DNA of 53,557 nt from an uncultured Eubacteriales bacterium (GCA_902764285.1 CACWVN010000004.1:1-53557), one strand, 5' to 3'. Counted from the stretch's first letter, positions 16,494 to 25,682 are shown. The notes: generated by a model from the sequence alone, not told the origin. Made by a program: numbers and translations.

Positions 16494-17954
16494 ATGCTGA
16501 ACGTCGCGGCGGTGTTTTCGGACCACATGGTGCTGCAGCGGCAGAAGCCCATCGCCGTGTTCGGCGAAGCCGACGGCCCGGTAAAGGTGTCGCTGGCGGG
16601 CGCGGGCGCCGAAGCCGCGCCGGTGAACGGCCGGTTTGAGGCGTTCCTGCCGCCGATGGAGGCCGGCGGGCCCTTCGAATTGAAGGTGACCTGCGGCGGG
16701 GAAACGCGCGCCTTTTCGGATGTGATGGTGGGCGAGGTGTGGCTGTGCGGCGGCCAGTCCAACATGGAATTCATGCTGATGAACGACCGGCACGGCGCGC
16801 GGCAGGTCGCCGAAGGCGACGATGCGCTGCTGCGCTTTTACACCGTGAACCAGGAGGGGAAGATCGACGAGGCCATGCTGGCGCGGGAACGGGCCACCGC
16901 CTGGAAGCCGCTTTCGCCCGGCGCCTGCGGCGACGTGAGCGCCGTGGCCTGCTACGCCGGGCAGATGCTGCGCGAGCGGCTGGGCGTGGCCGTGGGCATG
17001 CTGATCTGCTGCGTGGGCGGCACCGAGGCCTGCTGCTGGGTGCCCGGCGAGGCGCTCCGGGAATTCCCGGAGGGCCGCGCGAAGCTGGCGGAATTTGAAA
17101 GGAACGTCGAGGGGATCACCGAGGAGATGTTCGAGCGCGCCGACGCCGAATACCGCGCCCGGGTGGACGCCTGGTGCGCCGTGGCCGACGCCATGAAGCG
17201 GGCGGACGCGAACGTCCGCGCGGAACAGATCATCGCCAAGGCCGGCGATTTCCCCTGGCCGCCGCCGACCGGTCCGCACATGCTGCGCCGCCCCGGCGGG
17301 CTGTGGGAGAACATGACCGCGCGGATCACGCCCTATACGGCCCGCGGCCTGTTCTGGTACCAGGGCGAGACGGATTCGGGCAATCCCGGCGCGTACCCGG
17401 CGATGTTTACCCAGCTGATCCGCCGGTGGCGGCAGGGGTTCCGGGACGACGGGCTGTGGGTGGTCGCTGCGCAGCTGCCGGGGTTCGGCGCCGATCCCGC
17501 CCAGGAGGACTGGCCGGGCATCCGCGGGGCGCAGCAGGCGGTGTGCGATTCGGTGCCCGGCTGCGCGCTGGCCTGCCTGCTGGACCTGGGCGAGCGCAAC
17601 GACATCCACCCCTGGGACAAGCGGCCCGCGGCGCGGCGCATGGCCGCCCTGGCGCTGGAGAAGGCCTACGGGCTGGAGCCGCCGGAATCCGCCGAGGCCC
17701 CGCGGCTGGTCTCCGCCGGGCGCGACGGGGACGCGGTGGTGCTTCGGTTCAGCCGGCCGATCCATGTTTCCGGCGACCCGTCCGGCCTGACGGTGAACGG
17801 CGGCCCGGCGGCGGGGCTGCTCGTCGGGGACGGCGCGCTGCGGCTGGACGCGCCGGCGGGCGCGCGGGTGGCCTACGCCCAGGAAAACTGGCCCGAGGTT
17901 TGCCTGTACGGGGACAACGGCCTGCCGGCGTTCCCGTTTGAAATCGAGGTATAA
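16494..17954 (+). CDS. SGNH/sialate O-acetylesterase-type carbohydrate esterase
   Basis: 486 residues of the SASA family. The N-terminal beta domain (about 1-75) leads to the catalytic motif EVWLCGGQSNMEF with Ser about 89. Later motifs are LFWYQGETDSGNP (the oxyanion and Glu region) and NDIHPWDKRPAARRMA, which carries the Asp and His of the triad. A C-terminal beta domain follows. Relatives remove O-acetyl groups from sialic acids or plant hemicellulose. With an alpha-galactosidase upstream, deacetylation of imported galactomannan- or xylan-type fragments fits better than sialic acid use, but this is inference. There is no signal peptide. The gene ends just before a strong terminator. Confidence 0.88.
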   Translation: MLNVAAVFSDHMVLQRQKPIAVFGEADGPVKVSLAGAGAEAAPVNGRFEAFLPPMEAGGPFELKVTCGGETRAFSDVMVGEVWLCGGQSNMEFMLMNDRHGARQVAEGDDALLRFYTVNQEGKIDEAMLARERATAWKPLSPGACGDVSAVACYAGQMLRERLGVAVGMLICCVGGTEACCWVPGEALREFPEGRAKLAEFERNVEGITEEMFERADAEYRARVDAWCAVADAMKRADANVRAEQIIAKAGDFPWPPPTGPHMLRRPGGLWENMTARITPYTARGLFWYQGETDSGNPGAYPAMFTQLIRRWRQGFRDDGLWVVAAQLPGFGADPAQEDWPGIRGAQQAVCDSVPGCALACLLDLGERNDIHPWDKRPAARRMAALALEKAYGLEPPESAEAPRLVSAGRDGDAVVLRFSRPIHVSGDPSGLTVNGGPAAGLLVGDGALRLDAPAGARVAYAQENWPEVCLYGDNGLPAFPFEIEV

Positions 17955-17970
17955 CTTTATGCAAAGGACA

Positions 17971-17997
17971 AAGCCCTGCGCTGGATGCGCAGGGCTT
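17971..17997. terminator. Terminator between convergent esterase and malQ-glgP genes
   Basis: AAGCCCTGCGC (17971-17981) pairs with GCGCAGGGCTT (17987-17997) around a 5-base loop. T-rich sequence follows on the plus strand. Confidence 0.82.
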
Positions 17998-18014
17998 GTT
18001 TGATTTGTTCCGGC

Positions 18015-21000
18015 TTACCGGGACCACAGCTCGTCCCAGTATTCGCGGATGGTGCGGTCGCTGGAGAACTTACCCGCGCCCGCGATGTTGTTGAGGCACT
18101 TCTTCGCGAAGGCGGTTTCATCGCGGGTATCGCGGATGGCGGCCAGCTTCGCTTCCAGGTAGGAATCGTAATCCTTCAGGATGAAGTAGTGGTCCGGACG
18201 GTGCCAGCTGGCGCCCTCCAGCAGCGACTGCTTCAGCTCGGCCAGGTCGCCCTCCTGCAGCGGCTCGCCCTCCTCGCGGGCGGGCTCGAAGGTTTCCAGC
18301 GCGTCGATGGCCCGCTTCAAATGCGGGTTGGCCGCGTAGATCGCCGCCGGGTCGTATTCCTCGCGGATGGCGTTGATCTCGTCCACCGTCGCGCCGAAGG
18401 GGAAGTTGTTTTCCTCGCCAGCCTGCTGGAAGATCTCGATGTTCGCGCCGTCCCGGGTGCCCAGCGTTACCGCGCCGTTCAGCATCAGCTTCATATTGCC
18501 GGTGCCGCTGGCCTCGGTGCCGGCGGGGGAGATCTGCTCGGAGATATCCGCCGCGGGGATGATGTGCTCGGCGTAGGAGCAGTTGTAGTTCTGCACGAAC
18601 ACCACGCGCAGCCTGTCGTTCACGTCCGGGTCGGCGTTCACCAGCGCGGCGATGCGGTTGATGAACCGGATGACGGCCTTGGCCCGGCGATAGCCCGGCG
18701 CGCTCTTCGCGCCGAAGATGAACGCCGTGGCGGGGAAATCCTTCAATTCGCCGTCCTTGAGGCGGTAATAGATGTCCAGAATCGACAGCGCGTTCATCAG
18801 CTGGCGCTTGTACTCGTGCAGGCGCTTCACCTGCACGTCGAAGACGAAATCTTCGGGGATATCCACGCCTTCGCGCTCGCGGATGATCCCGGCCAGCTGG
18901 CGCTTCTTTTCCTTTTTGACTTCGATGAACCGCGCGGCCAGCCCGTCGTCGATCAGCGGCTTCAAGCCCTCCAGCTCGAACAGGTCCGTCAGGAACCCGT
19001 CGCCGCCCAGCGCGTCCTTCAGCAGCTCCGTCAGCTCCGGGTTGCACAGCCCCAGCCAGCGCCGTTGGGTGATGCCGTTGGTTTTGTTGTTGAACCGCTC
19101 GGGGTACAGCGCGTACCACTCCCGGAACACGTCGTCCTTCAAAATCTGGCTGTGGATGGCGGCCACGCCGTTGGTGAAGCTGGAACCGTAGACCGCCAGG
19201 TTTGCCATGTGCACGCGCTTGTTTTCGTCGATGATGGCGTAGGGCGCGGGATCTTCCACCTTTGCCTTTTTCAGATCGCGGTTCAGCTTCGACTGGATGC
19301 GCCTGATGATGCTGACCAGCTCGGGCGACAGCTCGTTCATCAGCTTCAAATCCCAGCATTCCAGCGCCTCGCGCATCACGGTGTGGTTCGTGTAGCGGAA
19401 CGTCCTGCGGGCGATGTCAAAGGCCTTGCCGAAGGGAATGCCCTCTTCCATCAGCAGGCGCACCAGCTCCGGCACGGCCATCGCGGGATGGGTGTCGTTC
19501 AGCTGGACGGCGTGGGATTCCGCGAAACGGGAGAACGCCTCGGCGGCCTCGTCGTCGATGAGCTCGGGGCAGCCCCGGCCGATGAGGAACTGGGTCATCA
19601 TATCCTGCAGCGACGCGCTGACCAGCACGTACTGCTGCCTCAGGCGCATCAGCTTGCCGGCCTTCAGCGTGTCGTTGGGATACAGCACCTTGGTGATGTC
19701 CTCGGCGGCGTTCTTGTCGCGGCACGCGGCGGCGTAGTCCTGGGCGTTGAAGGCGTCGAAATCAAATTCGCTGACCGATTCGCACTGCCACAGCCTGAGC
19801 GTGCCGATGCTCCTGCGGTTGTAGCCGATGATGGGCATGTCGTAGGGCACGGCGTACACCGTCAGCCCCTTCATGACGACCACCTGCGTCAGATCGTCCC
19901 GGCGCACGCTCCACGGGTCGCCGAAGGCCGTCCAGTCGTCCGGCTCTTCCATCTGCGCGCCGTCTTCGTCAAAGCGCTGCTTGAACAAACCGTATTTGTA
20001 GCGCAGGCCGTAGCCGTCCAGCGGGATATCGTGGCTGGCGGCGCTGTCCAGGAAGCAGGCGGCCAGCCGGCCCAGCCCGCCGTTGCCCAGCGCGGCGTCC
20101 TCGATGTCCTCCAGGTCGGCCAGATCGATGCCCTTCAGCGCCAGGCGCTCCTTTACGTCCTTCAGCACGCCCATGTTGTACAGGTTGTTGTACACCAGCC
20201 GGCCCATCAGGTATTCCGCGGACAGGTAGACCGCGCGGCGCTGCTCCAGGCGCGCGGCGTAGTCGTCCGCCCACTGGGGCGCGATATCCATCATGGCGGC
20301 CCTGGCGACGGCGTCGTGCAGCTGGATGGGATCGTCTTCCTTCAGCGGCGCGTGCCAGTCGCACACGCTGATCTCCTCCGCCCGGGCGATCAGCGCCTCG
20401 CCGGTCATGGCCTTCAGCGGGCCGCGGCCGGTCAGCCGGTTCAGCCGGCGGATGCGGCGGGCGATGGCGTCGTAATCGACGGGCTGCATGCGCCACAGCC
20501 AGTTGCCGCCCACGGTGCCGGGGAAATTCATGCGGGCCTCGGTGCCCAGCCCCAGCCAGTCCTGCATGGGCACGATGGCGGTGTCGGCCACGGATTCGAA
20601 GGCCTTCAGGATGATATGGGGCAGCAGGTCCTCGCCGTCCGGGGCCATGCCCAGCTTCGCGCGGGCGCGGGCCTTGGTTTCGTCGGAGGCGTCGTCCCAC
20701 CAGCCCTGGGTGGTGTTGTTGTCGTGGGTGCCGGTGTACACGATGCAGTTCTTCACGTGGTGCTCCGGCAGGTCGGGGTTTTCGTCGCTGTCATAGGCGA
20801 ACTGCATCACCTTCATGCCCGGGTAGCCGCAGTAGGCCAGCAGCTTGCGCACACGCGGGCTGACCACGCCCAGGTCCTCGGCCACGATGTTCAGGCCCGG
20901 CAGCGCCTTCTGGATGCGGGCGAACAGCTTTCGGCCGGGGCCGAGCTCGTATTTGCCGTTGCGGGCGGTGGGCTCGGTCGCGGGGATGGCGTAGTAGTTG

Positions 21001-21881
21001 GCGAAGCCGATGAAGTGGTCGATGCGCAGCATGTCGAACATCTCGCTCAGTGCGCGCAGCCGGCCGATCCACCAGGCGTAGCCGGTTTCGGCATGCTTCT
21101 TCCAGGCGTACAGCGGGTTGCCCCAGCGCTGGCCGTCCTTCTGGAAATAATCCGGCGGCACGCCTGCGATGCGAATGGGCCGGCAGTCCTCGTCCAGCTC
21201 AAACATATCCGGGTTCAGCCACACGTCGGCGGAATCCTCGGCCACGTAGATCGGCATGTCGCCCATCAGCCGGATGCCGTTCATCCGGGCGTAATCGTGC
21301 AGCCGCGTCCACTGGTCGAAGAACAGATACTGTTCGAAGATATAATAATCGATGTCCCCGGCCAGGGCCTTTTCGTACTTCGCCACGGCCTTCGGCTTGC
21401 GCAGGCGGATATCCCCGTCCGGCCATTCCATCCACGATACTTCGCCGAAATGGGCCTTGATCGCCCGGAACAGCGCGTAATCCCGCACCCAGGCGTGGCC
21501 GCGTTCAAATTCCGCGATCTCGGCGGACAGCGATTCGAACGAGGTTTCGAAGGCCTTGCGCAGCAGCGCGGTCTTTTGCGCCTTCACGGCCTCGAAATCC
21601 ACGTTAGGCAGGATGTCCAGCGGCTGGTAGCTGCCCGCGGGCAGCACGCCTTCGGCCTCCAGCATGTCGAAATCGATCATCAGCGGGTTGCCGGCATAGG
21701 TGGATGCGCTCTGGTAGGGCGATTCCGCGTAGCCGGTGGGGCCGATGGGCAGCATCTGCCAGATGGACATGCCCGAGGCCTTGACGAAATCGATGAAATC
21801 ATAGGCCGCCTGTCCCAGCGTGCCGATGCCGCCGCGGGAGGGCAGCGAGGTGATATGCAGCAGGATGCCGCTCTGTCTCAT
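18015..21881 (-). CDS. Fused 4-alpha-glucanotransferase (MalQ) / glycogen phosphorylase (GlgP)
   Basis: 1288 residues in one uninterrupted frame. Residues 1 to about 510 are a GH77 disproportionase: ILLHITSLPSRGGIGTLG start, nucleophile Asp in MLRIDHFIGF (about 288), acid/base Glu in VAEDLGVV (about 335), and stabiliser Asp in THDNNTTQ (about 387). From about 540 to the end is GT35 phosphorylase: YLSAEYLMGR, ALGNGGLGRLAACFLDS, FTNGVAAIHS, and the pyridoxal phosphate Lys in EASGTGNMKLMLNG. The usual first 50 or so GlgP residues are shortened at the junction. Together the halves would rearrange maltodextrins and release glucose-1-phosphate. The start at 21881 has AAGGAGTG upstream; an in-frame ATG 7 codons earlier lacks one. 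Confidence 0.93.
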   Translation of the reverse strand: MRQSGILLHITSLPSRGGIGTLGQAAYDFIDFVKASGMSIWQMLPIGPTGYAESPYQSASTYAGNPLMIDFDMLEAEGVLPAGSYQPLDILPNVDFEAVKAQKTALLRKAFETSFESLSAEIAEFERGHAWVRDYALFRAIKAHFGEVSWMEWPDGDIRLRKPKAVAKYEKALAGDIDYYIFEQYLFFDQWTRLHDYARMNGIRLMGDMPIYVAEDSADVWLNPDMFELDEDCRPIRIAGVPPDYFQKDGQRWGNPLYAWKKHAETGYAWWIGRLRALSEMFDMLRIDHFIGFANYYAIPATEPTARNGKYELGPGRKLFARIQKALPGLNIVAEDLGVVSPRVRKLLAYCGYPGMKVMQFAYDSDENPDLPEHHVKNCIVYTGTHDNNTTQGWWDDASDETKARARAKLGMAPDGEDLLPHIILKAFESVADTAIVPMQDWLGLGTEARMNFPGTVGGNWLWRMQPVDYDAIARRIRRLNRLTGRGPLKAMTGEALIARAEEISVCDWHAPLKEDDPIQLHDAVARAAMMDIAPQWADDYAARLEQRRAVYLSAEYLMGRLVYNNLYNMGVLKDVKERLALKGIDLADLEDIEDAALGNGGLGRLAACFLDSAASHDIPLDGYGLRYKYGLFKQRFDEDGAQMEEPDDWTAFGDPWSVRRDDLTQVVVMKGLTVYAVPYDMPIIGYNRRSIGTLRLWQCESVSEFDFDAFNAQDYAAACRDKNAAEDITKVLYPNDTLKAGKLMRLRQQYVLVSASLQDMMTQFLIGRGCPELIDDEAAEAFSRFAESHAVQLNDTHPAMAVPELVRLLMEEGIPFGKAFDIARRTFRYTNHTVMREALECWDLKLMNELSPELVSIIRRIQSKLNRDLKKAKVEDPAPYAIIDENKRVHMANLAVYGSSFTNGVAAIHSQILKDDVFREWYALYPERFNNKTNGITQRRWLGLCNPELTELLKDALGGDGFLTDLFELEGLKPLIDDGLAARFIEVKKEKKRQLAGIIREREGVDIPEDFVFDVQVKRLHEYKRQLMNALSILDIYYRLKDGELKDFPATAFIFGAKSAPGYRRAKAVIRFINRIAALVNADPDVNDRLRVVFVQNYNCSYAEHIIPAADISEQISPAGTEASGTGNMKLMLNGAVTLGTRDGANIEIFQQAGEENNFPFGATVDEINAIREEYDPAAIYAANPHLKRAIDALETFEPAREEGEPLQEGDLAELKQSLLEGASWHRPDHYFILKDYDSYLEAKLAAIRDTRDETAFAKKCLNNIAGAGKFSSDRTIREYWDELWSR

Positions 21882-21915
21882 GGGTATCACTCCTTGGCGC
21901 ATATATGCTTTTCAT

Positions 21916-21944
21916 ATTATAAGCGCATCGCGGCAAATTCTCAA
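21916..21944 (-). promoter_or_regulatory. Promoter of the malQ-glgP fusion
   Basis: Minus strand: -35 TTGAGA (21939-21944), 17-base spacer, perfect -10 TATAAT (21916-21921). Confidence 0.85.
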
Positions 21945-22108
21945 GTCTTTTTTCGATCCTGTCCGGCGGGCCGGCGGGAAATCGGCATTTTGCAACACAA
22001 TTGATACAATTTCACACCGCTGCCCCAGTGCTGTAACCAAAGTATTTCAAAACTAAGTTCTGTCACCAGATGCACGATTGTTTTCGCGGTTTGTTCGCGG
22101 GAATGTCT

Positions 22109-22137
22109 TTGCATTGGGCGCCGCGCAGGGATATGCT
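22109..22137 (+). promoter_or_regulatory. Possible promoter of the secreted papain-fold gene
   Basis: TTGCAT (22109-22114), 17-base spacer, TATGCT (22132-22137). Both boxes are imperfect, so this is tentative. The rest of 21945-22108 shows no clear signal. Confidence 0.4.
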
Positions 22138-22170
22138 GGAATGGCACAGCTATTGCTGGGGGAGGTTACT

Positions 22171-22734
22171 ATGCGTTTACTGACGAAACTGGCCGCCGCG
22201 GTGCTCGCGGTGGTCCTGATGCTTGCGCCGCTCGGCGGCGCGGAGGGGATGTATTACGGTTCCCATCCCGCGGACGACGTGTTTTTGACGCAGTCCGTGG
22301 CCCATACCTGCACGCTGATCGCGGCCACGATGATGCTGCGCAACTATTCCTGCCAGCGGGGCAGCCCCTATGAACAGGTGACGGACACCGGCGTGGGGCG
22401 TTTTGCCTGGACGAAGCAGTACGGACTGAGCCAGAGCTTTGATATCGGCCAGGTTTCCGTGCGCTGCTCGCCGGAGATCCGCACCATCAAGGATAAAAAA
22501 GCCTATCTGATCATGTGCCTGCAGGAGCACGAGGAGGGCGTGGTGATCTACGATACCGGCATGCCCCACGCGATCTGGCTGTTTGGCTACGACGAGGATA
22601 CCGACACCTTCTACTGCGCCGATACGATCGCCCGGAACGGCGGGCACGCCATACCGCTGGTGGAATCCATCATCCGCGGCGAGACCCAGGAAGACAAGAT
22701 CAACACCATCGACAAGATCTGGTACGTGATGTGA
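22171..22734 (+). CDS. Secreted papain-fold (C39-like) cysteine protein
   Basis: 187 residues with a signal peptide (about 1-25). Family-like landmarks: FLTQSVAHTCTLIAATMMLR, with Gln 41 and Cys 47 spaced as oxyanion Gln and nucleophile; MPHAIWLFGYDEDTDTFYCAD, with His 133 and Asp 151. This Gln-Cys-His-Asp order is that of papain-like C39_2 peptidases. Extra Cys residues (61, 99, 116, 149) could form disulfides. The substrate is unknown; a cell-wall or peptide hydrolase is possible. The strong GGGGGAGG lies just before the ATG at 22171. The next gene begins one base after the stop. Confidence 0.6.
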   Translation: MRLLTKLAAAVLAVVLMLAPLGGAEGMYYGSHPADDVFLTQSVAHTCTLIAATMMLRNYSCQRGSPYEQVTDTGVGRFAWTKQYGLSQSFDIGQVSVRCSPEIRTIKDKKAYLIMCLQEHEEGVVIYDTGMPHAIWLFGYDEDTDTFYCADTIARNGGHAIPLVESIIRGETQEDKINTIDKIWYVM

Positions 22735-22735
22735 T

Positions 22736-23407
22736 ATGGACAAGAAGCTGTTCGTCCGGGCGCTGACCCGGTTCTTTGCCGGTGTGCTGATCGTGGGCGC
22801 GCTGCTGTTCATTCCCGCGGGCGGATTCGCATATCGCTGGGGCTGGCTGTTCATGGGTCTGCTGTTTGTGCCGATGTTCGCCGCGGGCCTGGTGATGATG
22901 GCGAAAAACCCGGCGCTGCTGGAACGCCGGCTGAACGCCAGGGAGGGCGAGGACGCCCAGAAGGCGGTGATCGCCGGCAGCGCGCTGATGTTCACGGCCG
23001 CGTTCGTGCTGGCCGGGCTGAACTGGCGGTTTCGCTGGGTCGTCTGCCCGACGTGGCTGGTGATCCTGGGCGCGGCGCTGTTCATCACGGCCTACGCGCT
23101 GTATGCCGAGGTGCTGCGGGAGAACGAGTACCTCTCCCGGACCGTGGAGGTGCAGGAGGGGCAGAAGGTGGTGGATACCGGGCTGTACGGCGTCGTGCGG
23201 CACCCGATGTACGCCGTCACGCTGGTGCTGTTCCTGTCGATGCTGCTGGTGCTGGGATCGCCGCTGTCGCTGATCCCCATGCTGGCCTACCCGGCGCTGA
23301 TCGTCCGCCGCATCCTAAATGAAGAGGTCGTGCTGGCGCGGGGCCTGCCGGGCTATGCGGACTACATGAAGAAGGTCAAATACCGGCTGATGCCGCATAT
23401 CTGGTAA
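22736..23407 (+). CDS. Isoprenylcysteine carboxyl methyltransferase-family membrane protein
   Basis: 223 residues with about five membrane helices and the family signature GLYGVVRHPMYAVTLVLFL, which binds S-adenosylmethionine. An RPGYADYMKKVKYR-like tail (GLPGYADYMKKVKYRLMPHI) is also typical of the ICMT/PEMT superfamily. Bacterial members methylate various small or lipid substrates; protein isoprenylation is not expected here, so the true acceptor is unknown. It starts one base after the stop of the papain-fold gene, so the pair is translationally linked. Confidence 0.85.
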   Translation: MDKKLFVRALTRFFAGVLIVGALLFIPAGGFAYRWGWLFMGLLFVPMFAAGLVMMAKNPALLERRLNAREGEDAQKAVIAGSALMFTAAFVLAGLNWRFRWVVCPTWLVILGAALFITAYALYAEVLRENEYLSRTVEVQEGQKVVDTGLYGVVRHPMYAVTLVLFLSMLLVLGSPLSLIPMLAYPALIVRRILNEEVVLARGLPGYADYMKKVKYRLMPHIW

Positions 23408-23450
23408 CGCCGCGAACAGATCTGTGATAACAATCATGCATCCAACGCCC

Positions 23451-23476
23451 GGGCCGCGCGTCGCCGCGGCCCTTTT
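23451..23476 (+). terminator. Terminator after the methyltransferase gene
   Basis: GGGCCGCG (23451-23458) pairs with CGCGGCCC (23465-23472), followed by TTTT. Confidence 0.8.
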
Positions 23477-23502
23477 CGCGCGTTAAATCCTGATGAAACC
23501 AG

Positions 23503-23578
23503 TCGGAATTATTGACGCCGGAACGCGGACGTGATAAAATAAATCGGAAAGGCGATCAAAAAGATCGGAATTACTGCG
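23503..23578 (+). promoter_or_regulatory. Promoter and candidate operators of the isc cluster
   Basis: -35 TTGACG (23512-23517), 17-base spacer, -10 TAAAAT (23535-23540). TCGGAATTATTGACG (from 23503) and TCGGAATTACTGCG (from 23565) are direct repeats flanking the promoter. CGATC (23553-23557) and GATCG (23562-23566) form a small inverted repeat after the start site. Autoregulation by the Rrf2 protein is likely but inferred. Confidence 0.65.
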
Positions 23579-23595
23579 ACGACCGGGAGGATGCC

Positions 23596-24024
23596 ATGAA
23601 ACTGTCCACGCGCGGGCGCTACGGCATGCGGGCCATGTTCGATCTGGCGCTGCACGCCGACGAAGGGCCCCAGTCCATCCGCTCCGTCGCCCGGCGCGAA
23701 GGGGTGCCCGAGGCGTACCTCGAGCAGCTGGTCCCGGCGCTGAAGCGGGCCGGACTGGTCACCAGTGCCCGGGGCGCCCAGGGCGGATGCGCGCTGGCCC
23801 GGCGGCCGGAGGAGATCACCGCCGGCGACGTGCTGCGGGCGCTGGAGGGCGGGCTGGAGCTGGTGGACTGCCTGGACGGCGAAACCTGCGCCCGGTCCCG
23901 CGACTGCCCTTCGCGGGCGGTTTGGCGGAAGCTGCGGGACGGCATCAACCAGGTGGTGGACGGCATCACCCTGGCGGACATGGTGGAGGATTACAGGCGC
24001 GCGAGCGCCCGGGAGGATGAATAA
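23596..24024 (+). CDS. iscR: Rrf2-family iron-sulfur regulator (IscR-like)
   Basis: 142 residues. The N-terminal winged helix starts MKLSTRGRYGMRAMFDLA and includes the recognition region EAYLEQLVPALKRAGLV. The three conserved cysteines (92, 98, 104 in DCLDGETCARSRDCPSR) have the spacing that binds a [2Fe-2S] cluster in IscR. It senses cluster supply and controls iron-sulfur assembly genes. The ATG at 23596 has GGGAGG five bases upstream. iscS starts at the base after the stop codon, so the genes are one operon. Confidence 0.93.
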   Translation: MKLSTRGRYGMRAMFDLALHADEGPQSIRSVARREGVPEAYLEQLVPALKRAGLVTSARGAQGGCALARRPEEITAGDVLRALEGGLELVDCLDGETCARSRDCPSRAVWRKLRDGINQVVDGITLADMVEDYRRASAREDE

Positions 24025-25233
24025 ATGAAAGTGTACATGGACAATGGCGCCACGACCCGCGTGACCGAACCGGTCATGGAGGCCATGCGCCCCTATTTCT
24101 GTGAAATTTACGGCAACCCCTCGTCGGTGCACGGCTTTGGGCGGGAATCGCGCCGGGCCGTGGAGGCGGCGCGGGCACAGGTGGCGCAGGCGCTCGGCGC
24201 CGAGCCGGGAGAGATCTATTTCACCGGCTGCGGCACCGAATCCGACAACTGGGCGCTGCGCGGCGTCGCCTATGCCAACCGGGACAAGGGCCGGCACATC
24301 ATCACCACCGGCTTCGAGCACCACGCCGTGCTGCACACCTGCGCGCAGCTGGAGAAGGAGGGCTTCGAGGTCACGTACCTGCCGGTGGACGCCGACGGGC
24401 TCGTATCGCCGGAACAGCTGGCGGCGGCCATCCGGCCCGACACCGTGCTGGTCAGCATCATGTACGCCAACAACGAGATCGGCACCGTCCAGCCGATCGC
24501 CGATCTGGCCGCCGTGGCGAAGGAGAAGGGCGTGCTGTTCCACACCGACGCCGTGCAGGCCGTCGGCCACGTGCCGATCGACGTGAAGGCGCAGAACATC
24601 GACCTGCTGTCCCTGTCCGGCCACAAATTCCACGCGCCGAAGGGCGTCGGCGCGCTGTACATCCGCCGGGGCGTGAAGATTCAGCGGCTGATGCAGGGCG
24701 GCGCCCAGGAGCGCACCCAGCGCCCCGGCACCGAAAACCTGGCGGGTATCGTGGGCCTGGGCAGGGCCATCGAGCTGGCGACGGCGGATATTCCCGCCCA
24801 TCAGGCGAAGGTCGGCGCGATCCGCGACCACATCATCCGCCGCATCATGGATGAGATCCCCTACACGAAGCTGAACGGCCATCCCACAAAGCGCACCTGC
24901 GGCAACGTGAACGTGTCGTTCCGGTTCATCGAGGGCGAAAGCCTGCTGCTGCACCTGGACATAAAGGGCATCGCGGCGTCCTCGGGCTCGGCCTGCACGT
25001 CCGGCAGCCTGGACCCCAGCCACGTGCTGCTGGCCATCGGCCTGCCCCATGAGATCGCCCACGGCAGCCTGCGGCTGAGTCTGAGCGACGAGAACACGAT
25101 GGAAGAGGCCGATTACGTGGTGGACAACCTGGTGGAGATCGTGGCGCGGCTGCGGGAGATGTCGCCGCTGTACGACGATTTCCTCAAGGGCGTGGAAACC
25201 GAGGGCAGCTGTGAGAGCTGCCACCTTCACTGA
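24025..25233 (+). CDS. iscS: Cysteine desulfurase (IscS/NifS type)
   Basis: 402 residues. Pyridoxal-phosphate enzyme that takes sulfur from L-cysteine for iron-sulfur cluster and tRNA thiolation pathways. The PLP Lys is in [18 protein letters not shown] (about 201) and the catalytic Cys in [19 protein letters not shown] (about 324). [17 protein letters not shown] is the usual start. The tail ends ESCHLH, adding a CxxH near the end. The ATG is the first codon after iscR's stop, and iscU follows 22 bases later. Confidence 0.96.
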   Translation: MKVYMDNGATTRVTEPVMEAMRPYFCEIYGNPSSVHGFGRESRRAVEAARAQVAQALGAEPGEIYFTGCGTESDNWALRGVAYANRDKGRHIITTGFEHHAVLHTCAQLEKEGFEVTYLPVDADGLVSPEQLAAAIRPDTVLVSIMYANNEIGTVQPIADLAAVAKEKGVLFHTDAVQAVGHVPIDVKAQNIDLLSLSGHKFHAPKGVGALYIRRGVKIQRLMQGGAQERTQRPGTENLAGIVGLGRAIELATADIPAHQAKVGAIRDHIIRRIMDEIPYTKLNGHPTKRTCGNVNVSFRFIEGESLLLHLDIKGIAASSGSACTSGSLDPSHVLLAIGLPHEIAHGSLRLSLSDENTMEEADYVVDNLVEIVARLREMSPLYDDFLKGVETEGSCESCHLH

Positions 25234-25255
25234 ACCGCTTACAGGAGGCAATAGC

Positions 25256-25678
25256 ATGGAATACACCGAACAGGTCATGGACCATTTCATGAATCCCCGG
25301 AACATGGGCGAAATGGAGGATCCCAGCGGCGTGGGCACCGTGGGCAACGCCAAGTGCGGCGACATCATGCGCATCTACATCAAGGTCGAGAATGACGTCA
25401 TCACCGACGTGAAGTTCAAGACCTTCGGCTGCGGCGCGGCCATCGCCACGTCCAGCAAGGCCACCGAGCTGGTGAAGGGCCTGACGCTGGAAGAGGCGGA
25501 GAAGATCACCAACAAGATGGTGATGGAATCGCTGGGCGGGCTGCCGCCGGTGAAGATCCACTGCTCCGTGCTGGCGGAGGAGGCGCTGCACGCCGCCATC
25601 CAGGATTACCGGCAGCGGCTGGCGAACGGCGAACCGCCGCGGACGGAGGAAGGCGACGAAGACGTGCGCTACGTCTGA
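25256..25678 (+). CDS. iscU: Iron-sulfur cluster scaffold IscU/NifU
   Basis: 140 residues of the NifU_N scaffold. Cluster ligands Cys 34 (GNAKCGD), Asp 36, Cys 59 (TFGCGAAIATSSKATELV) and Cys 103 (PVKIHCSVLAEEAL) are present, the usual three-Cys set. It receives sulfur from IscS and builds clusters for delivery. The C-terminus is slightly long and acidic. The ATG at 25256 has AGGAGG eight bases upstream; an in-frame ATG at 25211 overlaps iscS and lacks a site. No hscA/hscB follow, as is usual in Clostridia. Confidence 0.96.
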   Translation: MEYTEQVMDHFMNPRNMGEMEDPSGVGTVGNAKCGDIMRIYIKVENDVITDVKFKTFGCGAAIATSSKATELVKGLTLEEAEKITNKMVMESLGGLPPVKIHCSVLAEEALHAAIQDYRQRLANGEPPRTEEGDEDVRYV

Positions 25679-25682
25679 GCCG

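Noticed and set aside
17985..22004. 1339-residue open frame on + opposite the malQ-glgP fusion
   Set aside because: It mirrors the minus-strand gene codon by codon, has low-complexity His/Gln/Val-rich sequence and no ribosome site; it is a product of high-GC codon bias.
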